A stretch of 64,000 nucleotides of DNA. Source: Aliisedimentitalea scapharcae (GTDB lineage Bacteria; Pseudomonadota; Alphaproteobacteria; Rhodobacterales; Rhodobacteraceae). Position 1 is the first letter of the stretch, and each line of letters starts with the position of its first letter. The stretch is taken from NCBI RefSeq assembly GCF_045277565.1, contig NZ_CP123585.1, positions 62,001-126,000 on the forward strand, read 5' to 3'. Below the pieces are notes generated by a model. It did not search any database. It was not told where the DNA came from and saw only the letters and a program-made list of their open reading frames with translations. The position numbers and the translations under genes are program-made. Positions 35,128 to 43,667 of this stretch are shown here, in pieces.

Positions 35128-37551
35128 TCAGGACTTCAGGTTTTCATTTTGCGGATCATAAAGTGGCCCGTCGACCCGCCTGACAGGATGGCGCGCGCCA
35201 AACACCTCGATGTCAAAATGGGACTGATTCCAGAGTTCGCGATTCAGATAGCCAAAGATTATTGTCTGACCAACCGAATGGCCAAATCCGGCGCTGGTCG
35301 CGAGCGAGACAACAGTGTCCTCTTGCAGAATGGTTTCCCCGCCGTACAGCGGCAGCTTGTCCAGCGTTACAAAAGTACACAGTTTTCGATCCGGACCATC
35401 GGCCTTTTGCCTGGCCAGCGCATCGCGACCAATGAAATCACCGCCTGACTTCAGGTGAACCCGAAATCCCAATCCGGCCTCGATCGGGGTGTAATCTGGC
35501 GATATATCACCGGACCAATACAAGTATCCTTTTTCCAGTCGCAGCGAGTCAATCGCGCGATACCCGACGTCACGGATATAATGAACTGCCCCAGCTGCGC
35601 GCAACGTCTTATACGCGTGGACAGCGAATTCGGTGGGGACATGCAATTCCCATCCCAGCTCACCGACAAATCCAATTCGAACCGCCCGAACTGGGGCGCT
35701 GCCAACAGTAATGTCCTGAGCGGTTCCAAACGGAAACGCAGCGTTAGACACATCCTGTTCGCAGACAGACTGCAACACATCGCGTGCTTTTGGTCCGCAA
35801 AGGTTTATGACCGCCCGCCCCGACGTGACTTCGACGATGTGAACCGACCCGTCCGCCGGCATATTCCGGCGAATCCAATCGGCGTCATGGGTGCCAAAAC
35901 CAGAACCTGTCACCAGATAGAAATGATCGCGACCCAGACGTGTAATGGTTACATCCGCTTCGATGCCACCGGTGTCGTTGCAGAACTGAGCGTAGATCAC
36001 CGTGCCGTCGGGTTTGTCCATGTTGCACGCAGCGAGTCGCTGCAACAGATCCAGCGCACCGGAGCCCATGATCTCGAATTTGGCAAAGCTTGACTGATCT
36101 ATCAGGGCCACCCCTTCACGGATGGCCAAATGTTCCAAGGCTGCGAACTGATGCCACCCTGGGTTCAGAAAATCGAGCTGGTCAACAGCGTCAACACCTT
36201 CGGGCGCAAACCAAAGCGGTCGCTCCCAGCCGTTCTTCGATCCGAACACTGCACCATTCGCCTTTAGAATTCCGTGAAGGGGCGACAGTCTCAGATTGCG
36301 CGCGGTTTCATGCTCCTGACCTGGATAGCGCATTTTGTAGTGATGCGCATAATGTTCGACAGCGCGGGGATACATAAAACTCTTGGTTCCGTGATGCGGA
36401 CCAAAGCGTCGGCAGTCCAATGGCCAGAGATCCAAACTTGGGCGACCTTCAGTGATCCATTCCGCGATCATTTCACCCGCGCCGCCCCCCGCTGCAATGC
36501 CATACAGGAACCCGGTGGCCATCATCAGATTGTCAAACCCTGGTGCCCAGCCCATGACAAAATCACCATCAGCGGAATAGGGGATTGGCCCATTGATCAC
36601 GGATCGTATGCCGACTTGATTCAAAACCGGTGTCACCTGTGCGGCAAGCTCGGCCAAGGGGCCAAAGCGCTCCAGATTGTCAGGCAACAGCTGGCGCACG
36701 AATTCGCCGGGAATCCCGTCATCTCCGAACGGTAACGTGCCTTCCTCGTATCCGCCGATCACCAGGCGGCCTCCGGCATCGGGTTTGTAATAGACCAGCC
36801 GTTCGGGATCGCGCAGCGTTGGCAAGCCTTTGACCAGATCAATATCCGGCAAGGGCTCGGTCACGATATACTGGTGTTCCACAGCACAAGCGGGCACATG
36901 TATCCCCAATTTTGCGCCCAACTCCCGGCTCCACATGCCAGCGGCCATGACGATGGTTTCCGCCTCATAGTCCCCTTCGCTGGTCAACACCTTGGTGATA
37001 CGACCATTGTGTATCTCAAAATCCAGCACCTTGACGCCCTGGCGAATTTGCGCCCCATGTCTGCGCGCGCCCGATGCAATCGCCTGGCACAGGCTGGCCG
37101 GGTCGACATGCCCATCGGACGGGATATATGCAGCCCCCAGAAGTCCGCTGTCGTCTATATAAGGAAACAACTCCTTGGCTTCCTGAGCCGTGATCATTTC
37201 CATTTCCAGATCAAAACTGCGGGCCATCGTGGTCAACCGTTTTGCTTCGAGCAGTCGCTCTTCTGTGGCGGCCAGACGCAGGCTGCCAACCTTTTTCCAA
37301 TCGAACTCCATACCGGTTTCTTCGGCTAGCCGATCGTACATCGCGACGGACCGTTTCAGCATCCGTGTTGTATTGCGCGATGATCGCAACTGACCGACCA
37401 GCCCGGCGGCGTGCCAGGTTGCGCCTTCGGTCAGAGATGCTTTTTCCAGAAGGACCACGTCCTTTTCACCGGATCGCGCCAGATGATAGGCGGTTGAACA
37501 CCCGATGATGCCTCCGCCAATGATGAGATGTTTTGCAGAATGAATGGCCAT
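35128..37551 (-). CDS. FAD-dependent dimethylglycine/sarcosine dehydrogenase family protein (with GcvT-like C-terminus)
   Basis: An 807-residue two-part enzyme. The N-terminal half is a DAO-type FAD domain with the dinucleotide motif IIGGGIIGCSTAYHLA (residues about 9-24) and GATWHAAG, where the flavin-linking His is commonly found. The C-terminal half from about residue 420 is an aminomethyltransferase (GcvT) fold that passes the methylene unit to tetrahydrofolate. Proteins of this shape oxidise N-methyl groups of dimethylglycine or sarcosine. It diverges from a DeoR regulator. Confidence 0.9.
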   Translation of the reverse strand: MAIHSAKHLIIGGGIIGCSTAYHLARSGEKDVVLLEKASLTEGATWHAAGLVGQLRSSRNTTRMLKRSVAMYDRLAEETGMEFDWKKVGSLRLAATEERLLEAKRLTTMARSFDLEMEMITAQEAKELFPYIDDSGLLGAAYIPSDGHVDPASLCQAIASGARRHGAQIRQGVKVLDFEIHNGRITKVLTSEGDYEAETIVMAAGMWSRELGAKLGIHVPACAVEHQYIVTEPLPDIDLVKGLPTLRDPERLVYYKPDAGGRLVIGGYEEGTLPFGDDGIPGEFVRQLLPDNLERFGPLAELAAQVTPVLNQVGIRSVINGPIPYSADGDFVMGWAPGFDNLMMATGFLYGIAAGGGAGEMIAEWITEGRPSLDLWPLDCRRFGPHHGTKSFMYPRAVEHYAHHYKMRYPGQEHETARNLRLSPLHGILKANGAVFGSKNGWERPLWFAPEGVDAVDQLDFLNPGWHQFAALEHLAIREGVALIDQSSFAKFEIMGSGALDLLQRLAACNMDKPDGTVIYAQFCNDTGGIEADVTITRLGRDHFYLVTGSGFGTHDADWIRRNMPADGSVHIVEVTSGRAVINLCGPKARDVLQSVCEQDVSNAAFPFGTAQDITVGSAPVRAVRIGFVGELGWELHVPTEFAVHAYKTLRAAGAVHYIRDVGYRAIDSLRLEKGYLYWSGDISPDYTPIEAGLGFRVHLKSGGDFIGRDALARQKADGPDRKLCTFVTLDKLPLYGGETILQEDTVVSLATSAGFGHSVGQTIIFGYLNRELWNQSHFDIEVFGARHPVRRVDGPLYDPQNENLKS

Positions 37552-37606
37552 TGCAGCTTCCCTGTTGAAGTTCTTGTGGGAATGAAACCTTCATTTGCGA
37601 CATATT

Positions 37607-37633
37607 TCAACATTTTTGATCGCTTCATGTTGA
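37607..37633. promoter_or_regulatory. Inverted repeat between the DMGDH-like and DeoR genes
   Basis: TCAACAT and ATGTTGA are perfect 7-bp arms with 13 bases between them. The element lies in the 149-base divergent spacer in an AT-rich stretch. It is a likely operator for the DeoR protein encoded next to it. Confidence 0.55.
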
Positions 37634-37700
37634 TATTTGTTGGTTGTGCGGCGTGCGCACAGGGCGTAACCTCAAGAAATCACTATATTTGCGTCGGAAA

Positions 37701-38468
37701 ATGTCGAAATACGAAAAAGACATCCTCAACACCGTCAACTTGCGAGGACGGGTTTCGGTCACTGAACTGGCCGAAATCTTGCAGGTTTCGGACCAGACCA
37801 TACGTCGAATCGTCAAACCAATGGTCGAGGACGGCCGCCTGTCCAAGGTACACGGCGCTTTGGTCAGCACACAGAATGTGCTGGATCCACCATTCATGGC
37901 ACGGATGGAAAAGAACCGGGCTGCCAAGGTGGCCATTGCCAATGCGGTCGCCGACCGAATTCTGGACGGTGCTGCCATCGCCATTGATACCGGATCAACG
38001 TCTGGATACGTAGCGCAGGCGCTGCGCGCGCGTAAAAACCTGACCGTCGTGACCAATTCGGCCTATATCGCCGCCATCCTGGCCATGACCGACGGCAACC
38101 GCGTGTTCATGGCAGGCACGCAACTGCGTAACCACGATGGGGCCGCATTTGACAGGGCCGCATTTGACGTTATCGCCAGCGTATCTGTGGAAACAGCCAT
38201 CCTCTCTGCATCGCAGGTTCACCCCAGCCGCGGCTTTATGGTGTTTGATCAATGCGAGGCCGACATGGCCGCAGCCATGAAACACGCTGCCGAGCGGTCC
38301 TTTATGGTTGTTGATTCCACCAAGTTCAGCGCAAGCGGCTCCAGCCCGGCGCTACTCCTGCCGGAACTCTTGCCGGATGATTTGATCGTCACAGATCGCC
38401 GCCCGCCCCCAGAATTCCGGGAACTCCCCGGACAGGCCGAGCTGGTGATCGCAGACATGCAAAGATAG
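37701..38468 (+). CDS. DeoR-family transcriptional regulator
   Basis: A 255-residue protein. An N-terminal HTH (LRGRVSVTELAEILQVSDQTIRRIV-type segment, residues about 12-36) is followed by the DeoR sugar-phosphate-sensing domain (AIDTGSTSGYVAQAL, then VVTNSAYIAA). Family members are usually repressors released by a phosphorylated metabolite, which fits the kinase encoded across the spacer. ATG 37701 follows GCGTCGGAAA. Confidence 0.9.
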   Translation: MSKYEKDILNTVNLRGRVSVTELAEILQVSDQTIRRIVKPMVEDGRLSKVHGALVSTQNVLDPPFMARMEKNRAAKVAIANAVADRILDGAAIAIDTGSTSGYVAQALRARKNLTVVTNSAYIAAILAMTDGNRVFMAGTQLRNHDGAAFDRAAFDVIASVSVETAILSASQVHPSRGFMVFDQCEADMAAAMKHAAERSFMVVDSTKFSASGSSPALLLPELLPDDLIVTDRRPPPEFRELPGQAELVIADMQR

Positions 38469-38498
38469 GCGGGTCATCAGCCGGGGCCGACACCCGCC
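38468..38498. terminator. Candidate bidirectional terminator between convergent genes
   Basis: GGCGGGT and ACCCGCC form perfect 7-bp arms with a 17-base loop between the DeoR stop and the agmatinase-like stop. There is no clear T-run. Confidence 0.4.
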
Positions 38499-38508
38499 AC
38501 AGGGTTCA

Positions 38509-39474
38509 TCATTTCCTGTTGTGAAAGATGAACCCGATAAAGTTCAGCAAAAGTTGTGCAGCCAGGATCTGAGTGCTTTCGCTCGGGTCATAGGCCGGGG
38601 CCACCTCAACCAGATCAATGCCCACCACATCTCCGCGTTTGCTCAGACCTTGGAGAATTTCGAGCACATCGTAATACTGAAACCCTCCGTGGCTGGGTGT
38701 GCCGGTTCCAGGTGCGATCGACGGGCAAAAGGCGTCTATATCGATGGTGACATAGTAACGCGCACCTTCGGGAATCCGATCCAGGATCGCCTCGGTACCC
38801 AGCTTGCGCACCTGGCGGACTGACAGAATATCCGACCCACGTGCGCGGGCATCATCATAGCCTTCTTTGGCAGTCGAGGACACATTCCGTATGCCCAGCT
38901 GGGTCATGCCAGACACATAGTCCTTTTCAATCGCACGACGCATCGGGTTGCCGTGGCCGTCTGTGACGCCGTGACGTTCATCAACAAAATCCAGATGGGC
39001 GTCGATCTGGACCACATGGATGGGCCCCTTTTCCGCACAATCAGCAGCATAGGCATTGATGCAGGGAATATTGATCGAGTGGTCGCCACCGATCGTGACG
39101 GGAATGGCACCCGCATCCAGCGCCTTTTTCACACCATATTCAATGTTGGCGTGGCTTTCATTTGTTTTGGTATGGATGATGTCTGCATCACCCATGTCGA
39201 TAATCCGCACATCTGCACCCAGATATGTGGCGTCATCTTCGTGATCATAGGCCCCTGCGTGGCCAAAGCTGAACAAAGTCGATGCCTCACGCACGGCACG
39301 CGGGCCAAAACGCGCGCCCGAGCGGAATTGGCACCCAAAATCGAACGGCGCACCCAAAATCGCTACATCGGCGTCAATCTGGTTCCAGTCTTCGACATAA
39401 GGCTTCTTGCCAAATGTAGCGATGCCGACAAATGGCAGGTTCAACCGACCTGCTTCGTAACCATGTTTGGACAT
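38509..39474 (-). CDS. Agmatinase/arginase-family ureohydrolase
   Basis: A 321-residue protein with the binuclear manganese motifs of ureohydrolases: GGDHS (about residue 130), IDAHLD (about residue 153) and TIDIDAFCPSIAPGTGTPS (about residue 237). It would hydrolyse a guanidino compound to an amine and urea. Agmatine, guanidinobutyrate or a related guanidine are the usual substrates, and the sequence alone does not separate them. It is divergent from the LysR gene at 39893. Confidence 0.9.
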   Translation of the reverse strand: MSKHGYEAGRLNLPFVGIATFGKKPYVEDWNQIDADVAILGAPFDFGCQFRSGARFGPRAVREASTLFSFGHAGAYDHEDDATYLGADVRIIDMGDADIIHTKTNESHANIEYGVKKALDAGAIPVTIGGDHSINIPCINAYAADCAEKGPIHVVQIDAHLDFVDERHGVTDGHGNPMRRAIEKDYVSGMTQLGIRNVSSTAKEGYDDARARGSDILSVRQVRKLGTEAILDRIPEGARYYVTIDIDAFCPSIAPGTGTPSHGGFQYYDVLEILQGLSKRGDVVGIDLVEVAPAYDPSESTQILAAQLLLNFIGFIFHNRK

Positions 39475-39892
39475 GATGGTCTCCTGTGTTTTTCTTAGCG
39501 TGTGTTAGGCCAGTTCCAGCTGGACCCAGTCGATGTGTGGAAAGACATCCAACAGGGAAACAAAACAAGCCCGTTTCCCCTGACCCCGTCGGTGGCTGGA
39601 GGGAACGGAAAAATCGGACCCAGCATCACCAAGGTCAAACACCTTTTCCCACTTGGGTTTCACAGCTGGTGACCAGCATGAACGCGCCCGCAATTTGCTG
39701 GATCACATATTTCAGGGCGGTCAATGGCACCCGGTTCAACAAGGTTGCAACCGTGATGATCTTCGGGTGTTTCAGGCTGAAGGCCATATGATGTTTTCCC
39801 CAAGACTTGTTCCATTCGGATCGCAAAGGACAAAAGCACGGGCAAAAACATGAAAAAATATCAAACTCTTTATCTTTGAGTGAATTTTTTTT
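39475..39892. promoter_or_regulatory. 418-base divergent spacer between the ureohydrolase and LysR genes
   Basis: No gene is convincing here. The last 50 bases before the LysR start are strongly AT-rich and contain TCAAA and TTTGA half-sites 9 bases apart (T-N11-A-like), a plausible LysR box. Small open frames on both strands have no recognisable protein. Confidence 0.45.
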
Positions 39893-40825
39893 ATGAAACG
39901 AATGGGGTGCAGGTGCCCATGGGGAACGCCATTGAAACTGTTAAGAAACACGTTGCTCGAAACCTTTGTGAGTGTGGTGGAATGTGGCGGGTTCACTGAC
40001 GCCCAATATGCTTTGGGTGTAACCCAATCCGCGATCAGCATTCGTATCCGCGATCTGGAAGCTGCGCTGGGGTATCGCGTGTGCGAACGGGGGCGCGCGG
40101 GGTTTCGCCTGACCGAACGGGGCGAAATAGCCTATCAGAAAGCACGGGACATCTTGCGCAGTGCCCGGGATTTTGACGCAGAACTTCTCGAACTGCGCGA
40201 TGTCATAACCGGAGACCTGAGAATTGGTATCATTGATGCGACCAGCACTTTGCCCGGAATTGGTTTGGTCACGGCCATACGGGAATTCCTGTCCCGGCCA
40301 AACGACGTACGGCTCGAAGTTCTGATTGCATCACCAACTGACCTGACACAGGGATTGATATCCGGTGATCTGCACGTCGCGATCGCGCCGTTTCGCAACC
40401 TGGTTTCCGAATTGAGCTATACTGAACTATGCACCGAAGAGCACCGGCTCTATTGCAGTGCGTCACACCCTTTGTTTGACATACCCGACCCAGAAATCAA
40501 CTTGGATGTCCTGGCATTCTATCCACAGTGCCAACGCGCCTACGATCTGGCTGTTCCCCCCGAACTCGGATCGCCTGAGCCCAAGGCCGTCGTGGCCAAC
40601 ATGGAGGCTATGGCGATGTTGATCGAAACGGGTCACTACCTTGGAGCCCTGCCGACCCATTTTGCCAAAACATGGGTTCAAAAGGGTGTCTTCCGTGAAT
40701 TTGGAAACGAGTCCTTGGTCCGAACGTCGGCCTTTTATCTCGCAATGCGGCATTCGCAGCTTCATCGCCGCGCGGTTGAGCTTTTTGTTCAAGACGTAAC
40801 TCGGCAACTTCGCCGTTTGGCCTAG
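39893..40825 (+). CDS. LysR-family transcriptional regulator
   Basis: A 310-residue LysR protein. The HTH is FVSVVECGGFTDAQYALGV, then TQSAISIRIRDLEAALGY, and the effector domain follows. The first 13 residues read poorly and are cysteine-rich, so the true start may be TTG 39932, just before LKLLRNTLLETF. It is divergent from the ureohydrolase gene and likely controls it. Confidence 0.87.
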   Translation: MKRMGCRCPWGTPLKLLRNTLLETFVSVVECGGFTDAQYALGVTQSAISIRIRDLEAALGYRVCERGRAGFRLTERGEIAYQKARDILRSARDFDAELLELRDVITGDLRIGIIDATSTLPGIGLVTAIREFLSRPNDVRLEVLIASPTDLTQGLISGDLHVAIAPFRNLVSELSYTELCTEEHRLYCSASHPLFDIPDPEINLDVLAFYPQCQRAYDLAVPPELGSPEPKAVVANMEAMAMLIETGHYLGALPTHFAKTWVQKGVFREFGNESLVRTSAFYLAMRHSQLHRRAVELFVQDVTRQLRRLA

Positions 40826-41252
40826 AACGTTGGGATGTTGGCAAGGCTTGTCGTCGATTGCCCCCAAACGCCCAATCATGTTGAGAAAACGCACCCCAGT
40901 GACCCGGCCGCTTCTTGATCCAACTTTTTTGGCAAAAACGCCACAACGCCCGTTGGCACGGAAAATTTGGATGTGCAGCGCTGGAGACAAACCTGTACAC
41001 TGTCCGAGGCTGTTGCAGTGTCGCCCTTGGAAACAGAAGGTGACGGCGCTTAATCCGTAAATTATTCGAAAAACCGCCGCATCCTGCGACCCAAGGCTAT
41101 GTCCAATAATCTTGCGTTCAGGATCGTTTCAGCCCAGTCTATCTCCCAGATCAACCCGCACCTCCAGGGCCTTGGCAAAAGTGACTGATCCGTCAATGAA
41201 CCCGTGTCACAAGGTAGCGTCGCAGAGTCCGGGAACCGAAGGTCCAGACCAT
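40826..41252. other. 427-base spacer upstream of the integrase-like gene
   Basis: No gene can be supported. Open frames on the minus strand here run into the LysR gene as its shadow. No att-type direct repeat was evident by eye. Confidence 0.4.
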
Positions 41253-42212
41253 ATGTCCGAAACTGACACCGACCACGCTCCCCATACTACTGCGCCTGCA
41301 ACAATTGTCGCGTACAAAGCCGATTGGAAGCACTTCACCCGCTGGTGTCGCCAACACGGCCTGGACCCATGGCCCCCATCCCCCGACCTGGTCAGCCAAT
41401 ATATAGCTGATTGTGCATCGCCCAAATCCAAGGCCCCTGCCCTGTCGGTTTTCACCCTAGAACGACGCCTGTCTGGCCTCGCCTGGCAGTACGCACAACG
41501 TGGTCAACAGTTGGATCGATCCGACGAGCGCATTGGCGCGGTGCTCGCGGAGGTTCGCCGCCAACATGCCGGTCCTGCCCGACAAAAGATGGCCGTTCAG
41601 ACCCAGGACATTCTGGCCATGGTTGGCACTTTGTCCTTTGGTCTGCGGGACATGCGCGACAAAGCCATTCTGCTGATTGGATACGCCGGCGGGTTACGAC
41701 GTTCCGAAATCGTCGGGCTCGACATTCGGCACGGTGACACAATAGACGGACACGGATGGATCGAGATCGAAGACCAGGGTGCCATTGCCATTCTACGCGG
41801 CAAAACAGGTTGGCGCGAAGTTGAAATCGGCCGCGGGTCCGGCGAACACACATGCCCTGTTCATGCGTTGGAAACCTGGGTTCACTTTGGCAAGATTACA
41901 ACTGGCCCGGTGTTCCGACAGGTCAGCCGCGACAATCAGAGAACCAATGCCAAGCGCCTGAATGATAAGCATGTTGCACGCCTGATCAAACGCACCGTCT
42001 TGGCAGCCGGCTTGCATCCCGAATTGCCTGAAAGAGAGCGCATGGCCATGTATTCGGGACACTCTCTTCGCGCCGGGCTGGCCACCAATGCCCAAGTCGA
42101 GCGCTTGGCAGCGCAAAAGCAACGGGAACATATCTCATCAGAATTGCCGCCACGACACCCCCACACCCGGGCGCGATTTCGGGTCAACCTGACCAAGGCT
42201 GCCGGGCTTTAG
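41253..42212 (+). CDS. Tyrosine-recombinase/integrase-like protein without a visible catalytic tyrosine
   Basis: A 319-residue protein. The SAM-like N-terminal domain runs to about residue 105. The catalytic domain has Arg149 in YAGGLRRSEI, Lys184 in LRGKTGW and the box II His270/Arg273 in GHSLRAG. After residue 267 there is no tyrosine: the region where the nucleophile is expected reads LPPRHPHTRARFRVN. The frame is otherwise intact to the stop, so this is substitution rather than truncation. ATG 41253 is the most natural start. Relatives lie near alphaproteobacterial plasmid replication genes, where they may resolve dimers. This copy is probably inactive in strand transfer. Confidence 0.82.
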   Translation: MSETDTDHAPHTTAPATIVAYKADWKHFTRWCRQHGLDPWPPSPDLVSQYIADCASPKSKAPALSVFTLERRLSGLAWQYAQRGQQLDRSDERIGAVLAEVRRQHAGPARQKMAVQTQDILAMVGTLSFGLRDMRDKAILLIGYAGGLRRSEIVGLDIRHGDTIDGHGWIEIEDQGAIAILRGKTGWREVEIGRGSGEHTCPVHALETWVHFGKITTGPVFRQVSRDNQRTNAKRLNDKHVARLIKRTVLAAGLHPELPERERMAMYSGHSLRAGLATNAQVERLAAQKQREHISSELPPRHPHTRARFRVNLTKAAGL

Positions 42213-42294
42213 GGTGCCCCCCCTTGATTGCAGCGCGAATTGCCCGTCAATTTGGGTTGACGTTTCCACGCTGACAGCAAGAAAGGCCCGCCTC

Positions 42295-43341
42295 ATGACC
42301 CAACGGTTTTCTGATCTGGTCTCACGACTGCCTGTGTTATCCAAATTCTCCAGACTCCCGTTGTATGACACACCCACCCCGCTGCAAGCCATGGCAAACA
42401 GCAGCCGAAATCTGGGGGTGAAAATCGACATCAAACGCGACGACCTGTTGCCCCTGGCAATGGGCGGAAACAAAGTTCGCCAATTGGAGTTCTACTTGGG
42501 GCAAGCCAAAGCCAATGGCAGCGACACTGTTTTGATCACCGGAGCCGTTCAGTCGAATTTCGTGCGCCTGTGCGCGGCGGCCGCGCGAACTCAGGGGTGG
42601 CACCCGATTGTGCAGCTTGAAGACAGGGTTCCAAATACAGATTCCCATTATGCATCGTCGGGGAATGTGTTGCTCCTCCAACTGCTGGGCGCTGAAATCA
42701 TCCGCTATCCCATGGGCGAAGACGAAGCAGGCGCAGATGCCAATCTGGACGTGATCGCGGACAGGCTGCGCCAGAACGGCAAACGCCCCTATGTCATCCA
42801 CTTGGGGCTGGACCACGCTCCCTTGGGTGCGTTGGGATATGTGGCGGCGGCCGTTGAAACCAGATTGCAATACCAGGTCCGCGGGATTGATCCCGATCAC
42901 GTAGTTGTCGCATCAGGCAGCGGATTGACACATGTCGGCTTTCTGGCCGGTGCCCGAGCAATTGGATGGAACGTAAATGTATTAGGTGTTTGTGTCCGTC
43001 GATCTGCCAGCCTGCAAATCAAACGGATCAAACAACGCGCGATGGAGACATTCCGTTTGTTAGACTCTGATTATCAACTAAAAAGTTCCGATATTGACGT
43101 TTGCGACGCCGTTCTTGCTCCGGGATATGGACAGATGAACAAACCGGTATCCGACGCGATAACTCTCGCAGCGCGTCAGGATGCAATATTGCTGGATCCC
43201 GTCTATACCGGTCGCGGTTTTGCCGGTCTTTTGCATCATGTTCAGACCGGCAGAATCCGGCCTGGCGACCGAGTTTGTTTTTTGCACACCGGCGGGACAC
43301 CAGGGATTTTTGCTTATGGCGATCAAACGATAGCAGATTAG
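42295..43341 (+). CDS. PLP-dependent D-cysteine desulfhydrase/ACC deaminase family enzyme
   Basis: A 348-residue tryptophan-synthase-beta-fold enzyme. The PLP lysine is in the motif MGGNKVRQLEF (about residue 58), the Ser/Asn substrate loop is TGAVQSNFVRL and the phosphate-binding region is HTGGTPGIF near the end. Members degrade D-cysteine to pyruvate, ammonia and sulfide, or open aminocyclopropane carboxylate. The usual discriminating residues were not checked by alignment. It stands between the integrase-like gene and repABC on the same strand. Confidence 0.87.
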   Translation: MTQRFSDLVSRLPVLSKFSRLPLYDTPTPLQAMANSSRNLGVKIDIKRDDLLPLAMGGNKVRQLEFYLGQAKANGSDTVLITGAVQSNFVRLCAAAARTQGWHPIVQLEDRVPNTDSHYASSGNVLLLQLLGAEIIRYPMGEDEAGADANLDVIADRLRQNGKRPYVIHLGLDHAPLGALGYVAAAVETRLQYQVRGIDPDHVVVASGSGLTHVGFLAGARAIGWNVNVLGVCVRRSASLQIKRIKQRAMETFRLLDSDYQLKSSDIDVCDAVLAPGYGQMNKPVSDAITLAARQDAILLDPVYTGRGFAGLLHHVQTGRIRPGDRVCFLHTGGTPGIFAYGDQTIAD

Positions 43342-43520
43342 AGCCTAATACAGGACGTTTTGACCCGTATCCGCCAACTCATACCAACTGATACGATTCG
43401 ACAATTGCGCCTGTGACCTGCTTGTCAGCTTTCTTTTCTCGCTTTTTTCTGAGAAATCTGGATTTTGGTGGATTCAAGGAAAAATGTTTTTTATTCAATC
43501 AATTATGGATGAAACGGAAC

Positions 43521-43552
43521 TTATCCACAGTGATTTGGAGGGCTGGGGATAA
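43521..43552. promoter_or_regulatory. Two DnaA-box-like sites, inverted, upstream of repABC
   Basis: TTATCCACA (43521-43529, plus strand) is a perfect match to the DnaA box. TTATCCCCA on the minus strand (43544-43552) differs by one base. They sit in the 326-base gene-free stretch 43342-43667, next to an AT-rich run near 43480-43505. They suggest DnaA input to the replicon. Confidence 0.6.
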
Positions 43553-43627
43553 CACTCCAAGTAACAGGAAATTCAAGAATCTATTGCAAAACGCCCGTCT
43601 TCTTGCTTAAAGAAACGGTAAATAAGG

Positions 43628-43645
43628 CGCTGACGATAAACAGCG
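43628..43645. promoter_or_regulatory. Short inverted repeat before repA
   Basis: CGCTG and CAGCG arms with 8 bases between, 22 bases before the repA start. This is a possible RepA/RepB operator. The parS consensus GTT-N4-GC-N4-AAC was not found by eye in this stretch. Confidence 0.35.
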
Positions 43646-43667
43646 TTACTAAAGCAGAGGGCAGACT

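Noticed and set aside
39635..39826. A 63-codon open frame in the ureohydrolase/LysR spacer
   Set aside because: It has no ribosome binding site of note and no recognisable family; it was kept as spacer.
40463..40990. A 175-codon minus-strand frame reaching the integrase upstream region
   Set aside because: It mostly lies opposite the LysR gene and shows no transposase or other motif.
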